Assembly: GCA_024233285.1 (NCBI GenBank)
Contig: JACKPU010000004.1
Location: 186,001 to 250,000 of the forward strand
Source: Opitutaceae bacterium
GTDB taxonomy: Bacteria; Verrucomicrobiota; Verrucomicrobiia; Opitutales; Opitutaceae
Reading direction: 5' to 3'
Length of the DNA: 64,000 nucleotides
Part shown: piece after piece, positions 42,746-51,694 of the stretch
How the letters are laid out: the number at the start of each line of letters is the position of its first letter
Numbering within the stretch: position 1 is the stretch's first letter
Translations under genes and position numbers: made by a program
Notes under the pieces: generated by a model
What the model saw: only the letters and a program-made list of their open reading frames with translations
What the model was told of the DNA's origin: nothing
Database searches by the model: none

Positions 42746-43930
42746 TCAGAGGACGCGGGTAACCTCCTCGAGGGTGGTGAGTCCGGTGCCGGCGGCGGCG
42801 AGGCCGTGCTGCCACAACGTGGCGATGCCCTCGCTTTCCCGCAGGGCAGTCAGTTCGCTTTGCGGAGCCTCCGCCGCGATGAGGGGCAGAAACTTTTCCA
42901 TGGGTATGACCTCATGGATTGCCAGCCGTCCGCGATAGCCTCGACCGGCGCAACCAGGACAGCCCCGTGGTTGGCAAAACTTGGCATCGGGCAGGCCATG
43001 TAGGTCAGCCAATCGTGCCAAGTCTCGGTGGGGACGCTTGCATTCCGGACAGAGTCGGCGGACCAGCCGTTGGGCGGCGACCAAGCGGAGGGATGCAGCC
43101 AAGAGAAACGCTTCAGTGCCCAGATCCCGGAGACGCGGAATGGCGGCCAAGGCATCGTTGGTATGCAATGTGGAAAGGACCACGTGGCCGGTCAGCGCGG
43201 CGCGCACGGCCAGTTGCGCGGTCTCGTTGTCGCGGGTTTCGCCCACCAGCATCACGTCCGGGTTTTGTCGTAACAGCGCCCGGAGGGCGGAGGCGAAGGT
43301 CAGGCCGATTTTTTCACGGATCTCGGTTTGGCGAATCCCCGGGAATTCATATTCGACCGGTTCCTCCAGCGTATGGATGACCCGCGATTGATGATCCAAC
43401 GCCTGCAAGGCCGCATGCAGACTCGTGGTCTTGCCGGAACCGGTGGGGCCGGTCAGCAGGATGAGTCCGGCCGGTCCGGCCAAGGCATGTGCCAGGGCAT
43501 TGGATTGGATTTGAGAAAATCCAAGATCGGCAAAATCCCGACTGGGCATTTGCTGGTCGAGCAGCCGGATGACCAAGCTTTCCCCGTGTACCGTGGGAAC
43601 TGTACTCAGACGCAAATGAAACCTGCGCTGCTCGCTGACCCAGACGGCCCGGCCATCCTGCGGCAGACGTTTTTCGGTGATGTCCATACCGCCGAAAATT
43701 TTGCCACGCGCGAGCAAGGCATCGCGTTCACTGACTGGCAGGCGCGTATGCTCGCGCATTTCGCCGTCGATCCGGAAACGGATGCAAAGTCCGTCAGTCT
43801 TGGGTTCACAGTGAAGATCGCTCGCCTCGGCCTGAACGGCCGCATGGAGAAGCGAGTCCAGGGTGCGACTGGCATCCGCGGTCAGCGCCGGGGTGGGGAT
43901 GCGCCTGGAAAATAGTTTCAAGTCAGGCAT
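42746..43930 (-). CDS. GspE/PilB-type secretion and pilus assembly ATPase
   Basis: The 394 residues carry Walker A GPTGSGKT (161-168), the Asp box around HTLEEPVEYEFPG, Walker B PDVMLVGETRD (224-234), the His box STLHTNDA and a tetracysteine zinc motif (Cys294, 297, 324, 327). Extension ATPases of type II/IV pilus machines have these features; VirB11 lacks the zinc motif. It is much shorter than typical PilB/GspE because the N-terminal domain is missing. It hydrolyses ATP to drive pilin assembly at the inner membrane. Its start overlaps the secretin stop by 8 bases. Confidence 0.92.
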   Translation of the reverse strand: MPDLKLFSRRIPTPALTADASRTLDSLLHAAVQAEASDLHCEPKTDGLCIRFRIDGEMREHTRLPVSERDALLARGKIFGGMDITEKRLPQDGRAVWVSEQRRFHLRLSTVPTVHGESLVIRLLDQQMPSRDFADLGFSQIQSNALAHALAGPAGLILLTGPTGSGKTTSLHAALQALDHQSRVIHTLEEPVEYEFPGIRQTEIREKIGLTFASALRALLRQNPDVMLVGETRDNETAQLAVRAALTGHVVLSTLHTNDALAAIPRLRDLGTEAFLLAASLRLVAAQRLVRRLCPECKRPHRDLARLADLHGLPDAKFCQPRGCPGCAGRGYRGRLAIHEVIPMEKFLPLIAAEAPQSELTALRESEGIATLWQHGLAAAGTGLTTLEEVTRVL

Positions 43931-45302
43931 CGGGGATAAGGTTGAGGGTCAGGAAAATCACGAGCTCGGTGCGATGCCGCAGGGTGGCGTGGCTGCGAAA
44001 CGCGCGACCGACCAAGGGGAGGGCGCCCAACCCCGGGATGGAACGGCTGGTCTTGCCTTCCTCCTCCGAAATCAGCCCGCCGATGACGGCGGTTTCCCCG
44101 CTCTTGAGCCGGACAATGGTGGAGGCCTGCTTGACCTCGGTGACGGGCGCGGTCTGTCGTCCGTCCGGACTGGTGGCAATGGACTGCAAGCGCGTGATGG
44201 CGGGCAGCACGTCCAAAGTGATGACATCACGGGCATCCACCTGTGGGGTGACCGCGAGGATGGTCCCGATCGTGATGGTCGAGACGCTGAAATTCTCCTG
44301 GGTCTGATTGACTGGGGCAGTAGTGCCGCCCTGTTGGAACGTGGTGCTTTGTTGCAGCCGGAAAAAAGGTCGATCCTCACCCACCTTGATAAACGCCGTC
44401 TGATTGTTGAGGGCGCGCAAACGCGGCTGGGCCACGGTGGTGACATCGCCCTGTTGCTGGAGGGCTTGGATCAAGGCGGTAACCCGCCCTTGACCCAGAT
44501 TGGCCTTAAACGTGGCCGGGGCCAGGAGAGTACCGGCCACCCCGTCGGATTGCAGGGACGCCCCGGCGTCCCATGTCAGGGTCCCGGCATTGCCGGCGGC
44601 GACTTCCCAATCAATCCCCAGCTTGCGCTCATCATGCAGCGAAACCTCGATGATGCGGGCCTCGATTTCGACCTGCCGGTTGATGCGTCGATTGACCATG
44701 GCAATGAAGTCGGCGATGGCCGTCTGGCGAGACCGCGTTGCGACGACCTGGGCCACGCCACTGAACTGATTCAGGACGAGGCTGTCGCCTTCGCCCAGCA
44801 TGGCGCGCAGTTCACTTTCGAGTCCGCTCCAGAAAGTATTCTGGTTGTTCTGCGAAATCGAAACCTGGGTGGCATCGGGTGCGAGACCAACCGCGTTCCC
44901 TTGATTCTGTCCCAACGAATTTCCCTGATTGCTGGCTCCGCCCAACGTGATGGAAGCAGAGCCCGAACCACTGCGGGTCAGTTGCGGATAATCGATCGCA
45001 TGGAGTTGGGTTTGGCGGAAAGAGACCAGAATTCCATCCGGAGTAACGTTGTAGCTGTAGTCGCCGGGGGTCAGCATGGCGTGCAAGGCGGACCGCAGGG
45101 TGCCTTCCTGCAGGTCGACGGTGATGTCACCCACCACATCTTGAGCGATGGACAGATTGACGTCGCAACTGCGCGCCAAGGTGCGCAGGGCAATCGGCAG
45201 AGGCACATTGGCCAAGTGCAATTGCGCAACCGGGGTGTCGAGCCAGTCGGGCTTCGTGGCAAACAGGCTCAGGGCGGTGCAAAGGTAGAGCAGTGATTTC
45301 AT
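43923..45302 (-). CDS. Secretin of type IV pilus/type II secretion type (MshL/PilQ/GspD family)
   Basis: The 459-residue outer-membrane channel protein starts with a short signal sequence, followed by an STN/N0-like domain (PIALRTLARSCDVNLSIAQD), an N1-like domain and the secretin core (NRQVEIEARIIEVSLHDERK, TTVAQPRLRALNNQTAFIKV, GETAVIGGLISEEEGKTSRS, then PLVGRAFRS and LVIFLTLNLI). The layout and short length resemble MshL and the PilN secretin of conjugative thin pili more than full GspD. It forms the pore for the pilus fibre. The coding strand overlaps neighbours at both ends. Confidence 0.9.
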   Translation of the reverse strand: MKSLLYLCTALSLFATKPDWLDTPVAQLHLANVPLPIALRTLARSCDVNLSIAQDVVGDITVDLQEGTLRSALHAMLTPGDYSYNVTPDGILVSFRQTQLHAIDYPQLTRSGSGSASITLGGASNQGNSLGQNQGNAVGLAPDATQVSISQNNQNTFWSGLESELRAMLGEGDSLVLNQFSGVAQVVATRSRQTAIADFIAMVNRRINRQVEIEARIIEVSLHDERKLGIDWEVAAGNAGTLTWDAGASLQSDGVAGTLLAPATFKANLGQGRVTALIQALQQQGDVTTVAQPRLRALNNQTAFIKVGEDRPFFRLQQSTTFQQGGTTAPVNQTQENFSVSTITIGTILAVTPQVDARDVITLDVLPAITRLQSIATSPDGRQTAPVTEVKQASTIVRLKSGETAVIGGLISEEEGKTSRSIPGLGALPLVGRAFRSHATLRHRTELVIFLTLNLIPDA

Positions 45303-46522
45303 GGTTGGACGGACAGAACGTAGTTGGCCGGATTGGTGTGCTGCCGGTTTTCTAGCAAAGTCCGCGGCGCGACCTGTTGTTGAAGACTCGCCGTCGTCAC
45401 GATCTGCACGGTCTGGGTGACGGTCGGTGCCGGGAGGTAAAAGCCGTTGCCGGGTTGGGTGGCGGCAATCACGACGGGATCTGGGCCGGCGACATACAAC
45501 GCGCCGTTGGCGATATAAGCCGGACCACTGAGCACGCCAAAGTTGACCGGGAGTCCGGAAGACGCGGATGCGACCAAGGGCAAGGGGATGGATTCGGTCG
45601 GATGACCCGGGTCAGGGAAGTCGATGGTCTGGCTCAGCTTGTCAGCGAAGCTGGCGTAGACGGATTTGGGAGCGTCCATGTACACCGTCGTGGTGCTGGC
45701 GGTACCCGCGGCGTTACCACTCCAACTGACGAAGCGATGGGTCGCGTCCGGATAAGCGTTCAGGGTTACCTGGCTGCCATGCGGATAAATTCCGCCGACC
45801 GTGACGGATCCACCCGGTTCGGCGGAGGTAGTCAGCGCATACGTCTTGATTGCAAAGTGGGCCTGCACCGAGCGATTGGCCGTCATGACGACAGTGGTCG
45901 GATTGCCGCCCGTCGCATCGCCGCTCCAGCCCGCGAAATCGTGTTGGCCATCAGCGAAGGCGGTTACCGTGACGGCAGTGCCGGCCGGATAGACGCCACC
46001 GCTGCTGATGCTGCCACCTGGTCCGGCGCCGGTGTTTAAGCTAAACGTAGCGGGGGGCGGATTATTGACTCCGCTAAAAAGCGTCGTGGTATGGACGGTG
46101 CTGTTTTCAACGTAGTTGTATTGGCTGTCGTAGCGCCAAAGTCGCAGGGTGTAATTACCGGGGGATAACGCGGGTAATTGCCACTGAGCACTCAGGTCGC
46201 CGTCCGCCACGGAGAGCTCCTGGGTCATTCGCTGGAGGACGCTGTGATTGGAACTGATGCTACCGGCGGATGCCTGCAACACGGTGCCGCTCTGCCACAA
46301 ATGGGCGGTGGCACTGGCAATCAAGTTGCCGCTGTTATTCAGCAATTCGATGCGCCCGGGCTCGCTGGTGATCGGAAAAATATCAGCGGACCATTGGACA
46401 CTGAAGTTGATGATGGCGGGCTCGGATCCCAAGGTGATGCCTTGGGTGCTAAAATCACTGAATATGATGTCTGCGCGCAGCAGAGTGGTGATACCTAGGA
46501 ATAGTAAAGGGAGACGTTTCAT
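45299..46522 (-). CDS. Secreted repeat protein, candidate pilus-associated adhesin
   Basis: The 407-residue protein has an N-terminal signal peptide (MKRLPLLFLGITTLLRA). Two tandem bacterial-repeat modules of about 70 residues follow (GGSISSGGVYPAGTAVTVTA..FAGWSGDATGG and GGSVTVGGIYPHGSQVTLNA..FVSWSGNAAGT), of the kind found in surface and adhesin proteins, then an Ig-like segment. No enzyme motif is visible. It is embedded between the secretin and a pilin gene with 4-base overlaps at both ends, so it is made together with the pilus. A role in contact with recipient cells is inference from position. Confidence 0.6.
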   Translation of the reverse strand: MKRLPLLFLGITTLLRADIIFSDFSTQGITLGSEPAIINFSVQWSADIFPITSEPGRIELLNNSGNLIASATAHLWQSGTVLQASAGSISSNHSVLQRMTQELSVADGDLSAQWQLPALSPGNYTLRLWRYDSQYNYVENSTVHTTTLFSGVNNPPPATFSLNTGAGPGGSISSGGVYPAGTAVTVTAFADGQHDFAGWSGDATGGNPTTVVMTANRSVQAHFAIKTYALTTSAEPGGSVTVGGIYPHGSQVTLNAYPDATHRFVSWSGNAAGTASTTTVYMDAPKSVYASFADKLSQTIDFPDPGHPTESIPLPLVASASSGLPVNFGVLSGPAYIANGALYVAGPDPVVIAATQPGNGFYLPAPTVTQTVQIVTTASLQQQVAPRTLLENRQHTNPANYVLSVQP

Positions 46523-47475
46523 TGCAGGGTGACAGTGGTGTTTTCGCGAAGATGGAAACGGAGTGACTCGGTGCCGGGAGGAGTGGCGCCGCGGTGGATG
46601 CTGACCAGCCGGCCGGCGAGGATCTCCGGGGTTGTATTGGTCCCGCTGCCCGCCGGTGCGGTGTAGGCGGCCGTGACATTATTGTAGGCCAAGAAGGCCT
46701 GTTCACTCGGGTGGTTGTTGTTAATTGTGACGCGGTACTTCGGCAGGACGATGCGCCGCACGCAGAGCCGGTGCGTGCGCGTGAGCCCGGCCTGACCGGC
46801 CGACCAGGCCGCGAATTCCGCCGCGCTCAGATTTGCCTGCCAAGCGGCGGGAGGCGGGGCACTGAGGTTTTCCCAGTCGTGATCCCAGATGGCGTCGAAC
46901 CAAGCGTTGTCCGCCACATAAGGCGGGAGCGACAGTTGATCATTCCGTGCCATCAGGCTGAGCAACAGGAAACGCTGTTGTCCGGTTTCAACCGGCCCGG
47001 CGATCAGCCAGCGGGGATTCCCCAACGCATTGAAGACGATCTGGGCCAGCGCGGGTTGGAACTCGGCACTCGGTGCGAGACCAGGATGGGGCTTTATGCC
47101 TCGCAGGCGGGCGAGCTTGGCAAACCAATCATTGGTTGCGGTCGTAGTCGGACCCGCAGCGACTGAACTGCTGAACACCGTGGGCAAATCATCCGACCCG
47201 ATGGTGCCCGGCATCGCCGCGATATTCAGATTGGTGAGATCGGTATTCTCAAATGATTCAGTAATCGTGGCGACCAAGGCGTCCAAGGTCCTGAGTTCGG
47301 CGGTCCGCTGGTTGGTTTCGACCAACTGCCTTACCGTTGGCGTCAAGGTCGCGGCGAGAATGCCGAGGATAAACAAGACCAGGACGATTTCCAACAAGGA
47401 GAACCCCGCTTGTCGCCACCGCCGAAGCCGGACGAACGGGGCATGGTAAGGTTGGCCAAACATCACCATGGTCAT
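46519..47475 (-). CDS. Type IV prepilin-like protein (pilin 2)
   Basis: The 318-residue protein has a 24-residue leader ending RQAG, then FSLLEIVLVLFILGILAATL: a class III prepilin signal with Glu at mature +5. The large C-terminal domain has few Cys and no known motif. The leader is longer than in pilin 1, and the size suggests a minor pilin or tip component. It is translationally coupled to the GspF-like gene upstream and the repeat protein downstream. Two pilins, one platform protein and one ATPase make a minimal pilus system. Confidence 0.85.
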   Translation of the reverse strand: MTMVMFGQPYHAPFVRLRRWRQAGFSLLEIVLVLFILGILAATLTPTVRQLVETNQRTAELRTLDALVATITESFENTDLTNLNIAAMPGTIGSDDLPTVFSSSVAAGPTTTATNDWFAKLARLRGIKPHPGLAPSAEFQPALAQIVFNALGNPRWLIAGPVETGQQRFLLLSLMARNDQLSLPPYVADNAWFDAIWDHDWENLSAPPPAAWQANLSAAEFAAWSAGQAGLTRTHRLCVRRIVLPKYRVTINNNHPSEQAFLAYNNVTAAYTAPAGSGTNTTPEILAGRLVSIHRGATPPGTESLRFHLRENTTVTLQ

Positions 47476-48674
47476 CGGGCTTGGATGCCTCCGAGGAGGG
47501 AGAACAAGGGGATGAAGAAGGCCAGGGCGATGGCCCCGACCACGGTCGTGAGCAGGGCCAGCAGACAGGGTTCGAGGAGCGCCAACGCGGTGGCGATGCG
47601 TTCCTGCGCGCGTTCCTGGGCATAGGTTTCGATGTGGTGCAACGCCGAGCCCAATTGGCCGCTGGTCTCACCGGACTTAAGCACCGGGATGAGGAATCCC
47701 GGGAAATCATGCTTGGGCGGCAATGCAGCGTATAATGCATGACCCCGGGCGACCTTCTTTCGCGCGCGATCCAATTGACCGGCCAGCACACGCTGGTTGA
47801 TCAAGTCGCGGGCGGTGGCGAGGCAATCGAGGAGGGGAACTCCTGCGGAGTGTAGCAACCGGCAATGAGCGGCAAACCGGGCGGTGGCCAGACAGCGGAT
47901 GGTTTCGCCCCAGACCGGCAGTTTTAATCCGATGAAGTCGCGCCAGTGAGACAACCTTGCGGAATGTGGAACCAGCCAACCCGTGAGGACCATCAGGAAT
48001 GCCGCCACCGCGAGCTGTGGCCAGTGGGTCACGACCAGGTGACTGGATTGGATGAGCAACCGGGTGATCCCCGGCAGAGGCAAATGCAACGAGGCAAAAA
48101 TCTCCGCGAACTTGGGGACGACTCCGCCGAGCAGAAATAGGATCAGTCCGGTCGTGGCGACTAGCACGATGAGCGGATAGACCAAGGCCCGCCGCGCAGT
48201 CCGCTTGAGCCGGTCCATGCTTGACAGGTGGTCCGCGAGACCGCGCAAGGCTTCCGGCAGTCGGGCGGACGTTTCACCAGCGGCGATCACGGCCGTAAAG
48301 TGCGGCGGGAACTGTCGGGAAAAATAACCGCAGGCCTCATGAATGGGCCGGCCCCGGGCGACTTCCTTGGCAATGCGACTAAGCAGGGTGCGCAGCTTTC
48401 CCTTGGGGGCGTCTGACGCGAGATTACTCAAGGCGAGGTCGGCGGTCACGCCGGAGCGCAGCTGCAATTCCAGTTGGTGCAGCGCGGAGATAAATTCCCG
48501 ATGGGGCAGTATGAGTCGCGCCGGTCCCCGCGCCTTGGTTTCCGGCCGGGCTTGAATCAGCCAAAGTGAATTGCGGCGCAGGAGGGTGCGCAATTGGCCA
48601 ATATCACTGGCGTGAAACGTATCCGTGTGGCGCCGCCCATCCGGATCCAAAAAGGTTGCGGTAAAGGCGGTCAT
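47472..48674 (-). CDS. GspF/PilC-family inner-membrane platform protein
   Basis: The 400-residue protein has two GspF domains. Domain 1 has FISALHQLELQLRSGVTADL and then ARGRPIHEACGYFSRQFPPH; domain 2 has RFAAHCRLLHSAGVPLLDCL and then PGFLIPVLKSGETSGQLGSA. Three membrane helices occur (about 170-190, 220-240 and the C-terminus). It is the rotating platform that passes pilins from the membrane to the growing fibre, driven by the GspE-type ATPase encoded downstream. Overlaps of 4 bases on both sides tie it into the transfer operon. Confidence 0.92.
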   Translation of the reverse strand: MTAFTATFLDPDGRRHTDTFHASDIGQLRTLLRRNSLWLIQARPETKARGPARLILPHREFISALHQLELQLRSGVTADLALSNLASDAPKGKLRTLLSRIAKEVARGRPIHEACGYFSRQFPPHFTAVIAAGETSARLPEALRGLADHLSSMDRLKRTARRALVYPLIVLVATTGLILFLLGGVVPKFAEIFASLHLPLPGITRLLIQSSHLVVTHWPQLAVAAFLMVLTGWLVPHSARLSHWRDFIGLKLPVWGETIRCLATARFAAHCRLLHSAGVPLLDCLATARDLINQRVLAGQLDRARKKVARGHALYAALPPKHDFPGFLIPVLKSGETSGQLGSALHHIETYAQERAQERIATALALLEPCLLALLTTVVGAIALAFFIPLFSLLGGIQAR

Positions 48675-49357
48675 GAAACGGGCAAGAGCAGGCGGATGGG
48701 TTGACCGATCGGCAGTCGCAGCAGCCGGTCGGCGTGGCGGAAGACGAGCGAATCCGATTCGACGAATTCCAAGGTGAGTGACTCCAGCCGGTCGCCCGGC
48801 TTGAGGGTCCGTCCATTGACGAGAGCACAGGCGACGGCCCCGTGGATGATACCGCCAATTTCCACGACCAGTTCGTTCCGACCGCCATCTGGTTGATCGC
48901 GCACCGCGAACGGATTGATTTCGGGATTGGCAGGGTTGGCAGTCCTTAGGTCGAGGGTGCCCGAACTATCCGGCTGAAGAACGACGACGTCCTGCAGGAC
49001 CGAAGGAATAGGTGCTGATGGAGCGGGTTCAGGATCTGACTCGGGTGGTGCCGCGATTACTTCAGCGGGGACGGGCAAGGGAGTCGCTGTGCGAGTAATG
49101 AGGGTCTCGGTGGTCTCCGCAGCGGTGTCGTCCAAGTTCCACGGTGCGGGTGATTCCAATCGATGGATGACATGGGCGGCATGACGAATATCGGGATCGT
49201 GAGGATCCACGTAGGCACCCAGCGTGTATCGACGGATAACCGCGGGAATCTGCACTCCGTGAACCGGAGGAACCGAAACTTCTGGCGGAGGAGCCGGGGG
49301 TGCGGGTGGTGCATGGCAGCCCGCCAAGAGGACAAGCATGAAACAGCAGGATCTCAT
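48671..49357 (-). CDS. Lipoprotein linking T4SS and pilus modules, PilP/GspC-like C-terminus
   Basis: The 228 residues begin with a lipoprotein signal (MRSCCFMLVLLAGC, lipidation on Cys14). A Pro-rich stretch and a conserved-looking segment TLGAYVDPHDPDIRHAAHVI come next, then a low-complexity linker. The C-terminal domain (ALVNGRTLKPGDRLESLTLE, FRHADRLLRLPIGQPI) resembles the PilP/GspC homology region that contacts secretins. It sits exactly between VirB10 and the GspF-like gene, coupled to both. It may be the pilus pilotin/PilP or a T4SS core lipoprotein (VirB7/TrbH-like). The dual reading is by eye. Confidence 0.55.
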   Translation of the reverse strand: MRSCCFMLVLLAGCHAPPAPPAPPPEVSVPPVHGVQIPAVIRRYTLGAYVDPHDPDIRHAAHVIHRLESPAPWNLDDTAAETTETLITRTATPLPVPAEVIAAPPESDPEPAPSAPIPSVLQDVVVLQPDSSGTLDLRTANPANPEINPFAVRDQPDGGRNELVVEIGGIIHGAVACALVNGRTLKPGDRLESLTLEFVESDSLVFRHADRLLRLPIGQPIRLLLPVS

Positions 49358-50253
49358 TGGGTGACGTGAGTGGAGGTTGCGGGCAGCGCGAGGGCATCCC
49401 GGACATAGAGATAAAACGGAGTGCCCCCACGGACCCGGAGGTAGATGCCATCCTGAGCCACCGCCTCGCGGACTTGCTCGGCGTAGTCGCGCAAGACGGC
49501 ACTGGTGCCGGCGAGCGAGGCATTGCGCGCGGAACTGATCGGGGAAACGGTTTCGCCCAGTGGCCCGCTGGTGGTCCGAGTTTCTTGCAGGGCGGCGGTT
49601 GCCGTGCTCAGGAAAGTGGCGGCAAACAGTCGGGCGGCCTTGTGGGTGCTGGAGCGCAGGGCCTGGCCGCCAAGTCCCAACGTGCCGGGATCCGTTTCGC
49701 GGGCCAGCAAGAGTCCGTTCAAGGCCAGCGTGGGTTGATTTTCCCGGATGAGTTGCCAGCGGCCTTGGGCGGTGAGTCGTTCGCGTTGACGATCCAAGGC
49801 TATCTGTCCGTGGAGTTCTGCCCCGGCCGGAATCAGCACTTTGCCCTGATACCAAACATCCTCGGTCACGAGCCCGATCAGCGGCGCATCCAGTTGACTT
49901 GACTCCAGCGGGAAAACGGTTTCGGCGGGAATCAATCGTCCAGGTGGCGCGATGACTTCCGCAGCGGGTGTTTTCACCCACAGTGACTTTTGCAAAGTCA
50001 GGGGCAGGGTGGGTGGCTGTGAAAATTCCGGAGTCTCCCGTGCAGGGATGGGTTTGGGCAGGTCCAGTGGTTTTAATGACCGCTGAAATACCTTGGGCAG
50101 CAAGGGGACGCTCGCCGGTGCGGTGCGGGTGGGCTGAGGTGGTTTCGGAGCATGCCGTTGCCATGCCACCAAACCAACGAGTCCGGCGGCCAGTGCCCCG
50201 ACCAGGCAAAGCTGGCCGGTGGCGGTTTTGAAAAATTCCAGTGCGCGGTTCAT
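49354..50253 (-). CDS. VirB10/TrbI-like T4SS core-complex protein
   Basis: The 299 residues have a short cytoplasmic N-terminus, one membrane helix (LCLVGALAAGLVGLVAW), a Pro-rich periplasmic linker and a VirB10-like beta-barrel domain: IPAETVFPLESSQLDAPLIG, VWYQGKVLIPAGAELHGQIA and then the C-terminal GGTPFYLYVRDAL. VirB10 spans both membranes and senses ATP use by the inner-membrane ATPases. The protein is shorter than RP4 TrbI. The order B8-B9-B10 and the 4-base overlaps support the assignment. Confidence 0.82.
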   Translation of the reverse strand: MNRALEFFKTATGQLCLVGALAAGLVGLVAWQRHAPKPPQPTRTAPASVPLLPKVFQRSLKPLDLPKPIPARETPEFSQPPTLPLTLQKSLWVKTPAAEVIAPPGRLIPAETVFPLESSQLDAPLIGLVTEDVWYQGKVLIPAGAELHGQIALDRQRERLTAQGRWQLIRENQPTLALNGLLLARETDPGTLGLGGQALRSSTHKAARLFAATFLSTATAALQETRTTSGPLGETVSPISSARNASLAGTSAVLRDYAEQVREAVAQDGIYLRVRGGTPFYLYVRDALALPATSTHVTQ

Positions 50254-51059
50254 TCGTTACAAAGGATCCGTACCCGGAAGTTGTTTTTGAGGGAGAGGCG
50301 TGCCGGTGTGCCGTCCGCTTGACTGGTGACTGCAAGCCATAGCGTAACTTGAAACCCCGCGGGGATGGTTCCGGATGCGTCGGTGATCGCGACTGGGTAA
50401 CGGATATCAGCGACCTGCACGGCCAACTTGGCCGGATCATAAGATCGAGCTTCAGCCAAGGGATTCTCGAGCCGGACTTTTAGCACGAGGGCATCGGGTT
50501 CGAAGTAATGAAAGGCCTCCGTTACGGTGACCCGCAGTCCGGCTTCGTCCGATGCGGTATCGGGACGACGATGTTCCACGCCCTGCATCAGGGCCGGATA
50601 GTGGGTGCTGAGTTCGTGCGCGTGTTTGGTGCGGTCGAGTAGCGACAGCAGTTGCTCGGCGCGGGAGTTGGCCTGATTGGGTGGACGCTCTGACGGCGGA
50701 TAAAACGTCAGGGTGCGGTCCGGCTCGGTCCCGACGCTGAAGGCGAGGGCATAGGCATGGCCCGCATAGAGGACATTGATGGCGCCTGTGGCATTTTCCC
50801 GCAGGGCCCGCAAGGTGAAGTAGGGAGTGCCGGTTTCGTGGGAAATCAGGATGCCGGGATTATCCTCCGGACGAGTGGAGACGCCGGCTCCGTCCAACGC
50901 CTCGATGGGACCGGGAAACAAAACCGTGGTCGGGGCCGACAAACTGACAGTGAGCGCGTAGACCCGCCGGTCATCCAGCGGGTAGCGCTTGATGGGCGCG
51001 GCGCACACGCCAGTGGCGCAGCCGATGAGTGCAATCAGTAGGCTAATTCGTATTGCCAT
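50250..51059 (-). CDS. VirB9/TrbG-like T4SS core-complex protein
   Basis: The 269-residue secreted protein has a signal peptide ending near CAAPI. The VirB9-like N-terminal domain has VYALTVSLSAPTTVLFPGPI and PYFTLRALRENATGAINVLY, typical of the first beta-sandwich that binds VirB10. The C-terminal part contains VTEAFHYFEPDALVLKVRLE. In the T4SS core, VirB9 forms the outer-membrane cap with VirB7 and VirB10. The gene overlaps VirB8 by 25 bases and VirB10 by 4. The sequence is diverged; order and domain pattern carry the call. Confidence 0.75.
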   Translation of the reverse strand: MAIRISLLIALIGCATGVCAAPIKRYPLDDRRVYALTVSLSAPTTVLFPGPIEALDGAGVSTRPEDNPGILISHETGTPYFTLRALRENATGAINVLYAGHAYALAFSVGTEPDRTLTFYPPSERPPNQANSRAEQLLSLLDRTKHAHELSTHYPALMQGVEHRRPDTASDEAGLRVTVTEAFHYFEPDALVLKVRLENPLAEARSYDPAKLAVQVADIRYPVAITDASGTIPAGFQVTLWLAVTSQADGTPARLSLKNNFRVRILCNE

Positions 51060-51691
51060 ACGGCGAGGGGGAAACGGCCATTGGCGGCCAGGTTGGGGTT
51101 GCGCGCGAAGGTGAACGTCGCGGTGAAGGTCGGTGCCTCGGTAAAGGTCTTTGCGCCGAGCAAGCCCGTGCGCAGCAGCTGCCCTTCGGCTTGCACGATC
51201 ACGGTCTCCTCCCGGGTTTCCAGCACCGTGAGTTTGCGGACTTCCGCTTTTTGATGGAGTTGCTTTTTACCGAATTCCTCCGCCCGGGCCGCCCAGTCAT
51301 GGCGGGCCTGTTGCAAGGCCTCTGGCAGGAATAGTTTTTCCAAAAGCTCCGGCTGATCGAACCCGGCCGGGTTGAGTTGCAGCAAGGCAAGACAGGCCAA
51401 TAGTGCGTGTTGTTCGTGCAGCCGGTCCGCTTCCTCAAATTGCAGGAGAGGACTGACGTGAAACGTATTGCCGGCATCCATGACCACCACGCGTTCACGC
51501 GAGCGGTAGGCCCGCACCAGCAGGTAGGGTTGCAGTGCGCAAAGGGTCACGGCGCCTGCGGCCACCAGAAACCAAGTTCGGGCCGCCATGGACGGATTTA
51601 TAAAGAGGGCGAGGGGATTCCAATCACCCTGACGGCCAGGTTGAGCCAAACGACCTGGCGGTGCGGATGTTTCACGAAGGGAAGCGGTCAT
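51035..51691 (-). CDS. VirB8/TrbF-like T4SS inner-membrane protein
   Basis: The 218-residue bitopic protein has a short cytoplasmic tail, one membrane helix at about residues 36-57 and a periplasmic NTF2-like domain (EVRKLTVLETREETVIVQAE, then PTFTATFTFARNPNLAANGR). VirB8 nucleates T4SS assembly between VirB6, VirB9 and VirB10. Length and topology match. It lies between VirB6 and VirB9 genes in the expected order. Sequence similarity to model VirB8 proteins is weak, so position is a main argument. Confidence 0.72.
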   Translation of the reverse strand: MTASLRETSAPPGRLAQPGRQGDWNPLALFINPSMAARTWFLVAAGAVTLCALQPYLLVRAYRSRERVVVMDAGNTFHVSPLLQFEEADRLHEQHALLACLALLQLNPAGFDQPELLEKLFLPEALQQARHDWAARAEEFGKKQLHQKAEVRKLTVLETREETVIVQAEGQLLRTGLLGAKTFTEAPTFTATFTFARNPNLAANGRFPLAVWQYELAY

Positions 51692-51694
51692 CGG

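Noticed and set aside
43863..45296. 477-codon open frame on the plus strand
   Set aside because: Antisense to the secretin gene, which has clear family motifs.
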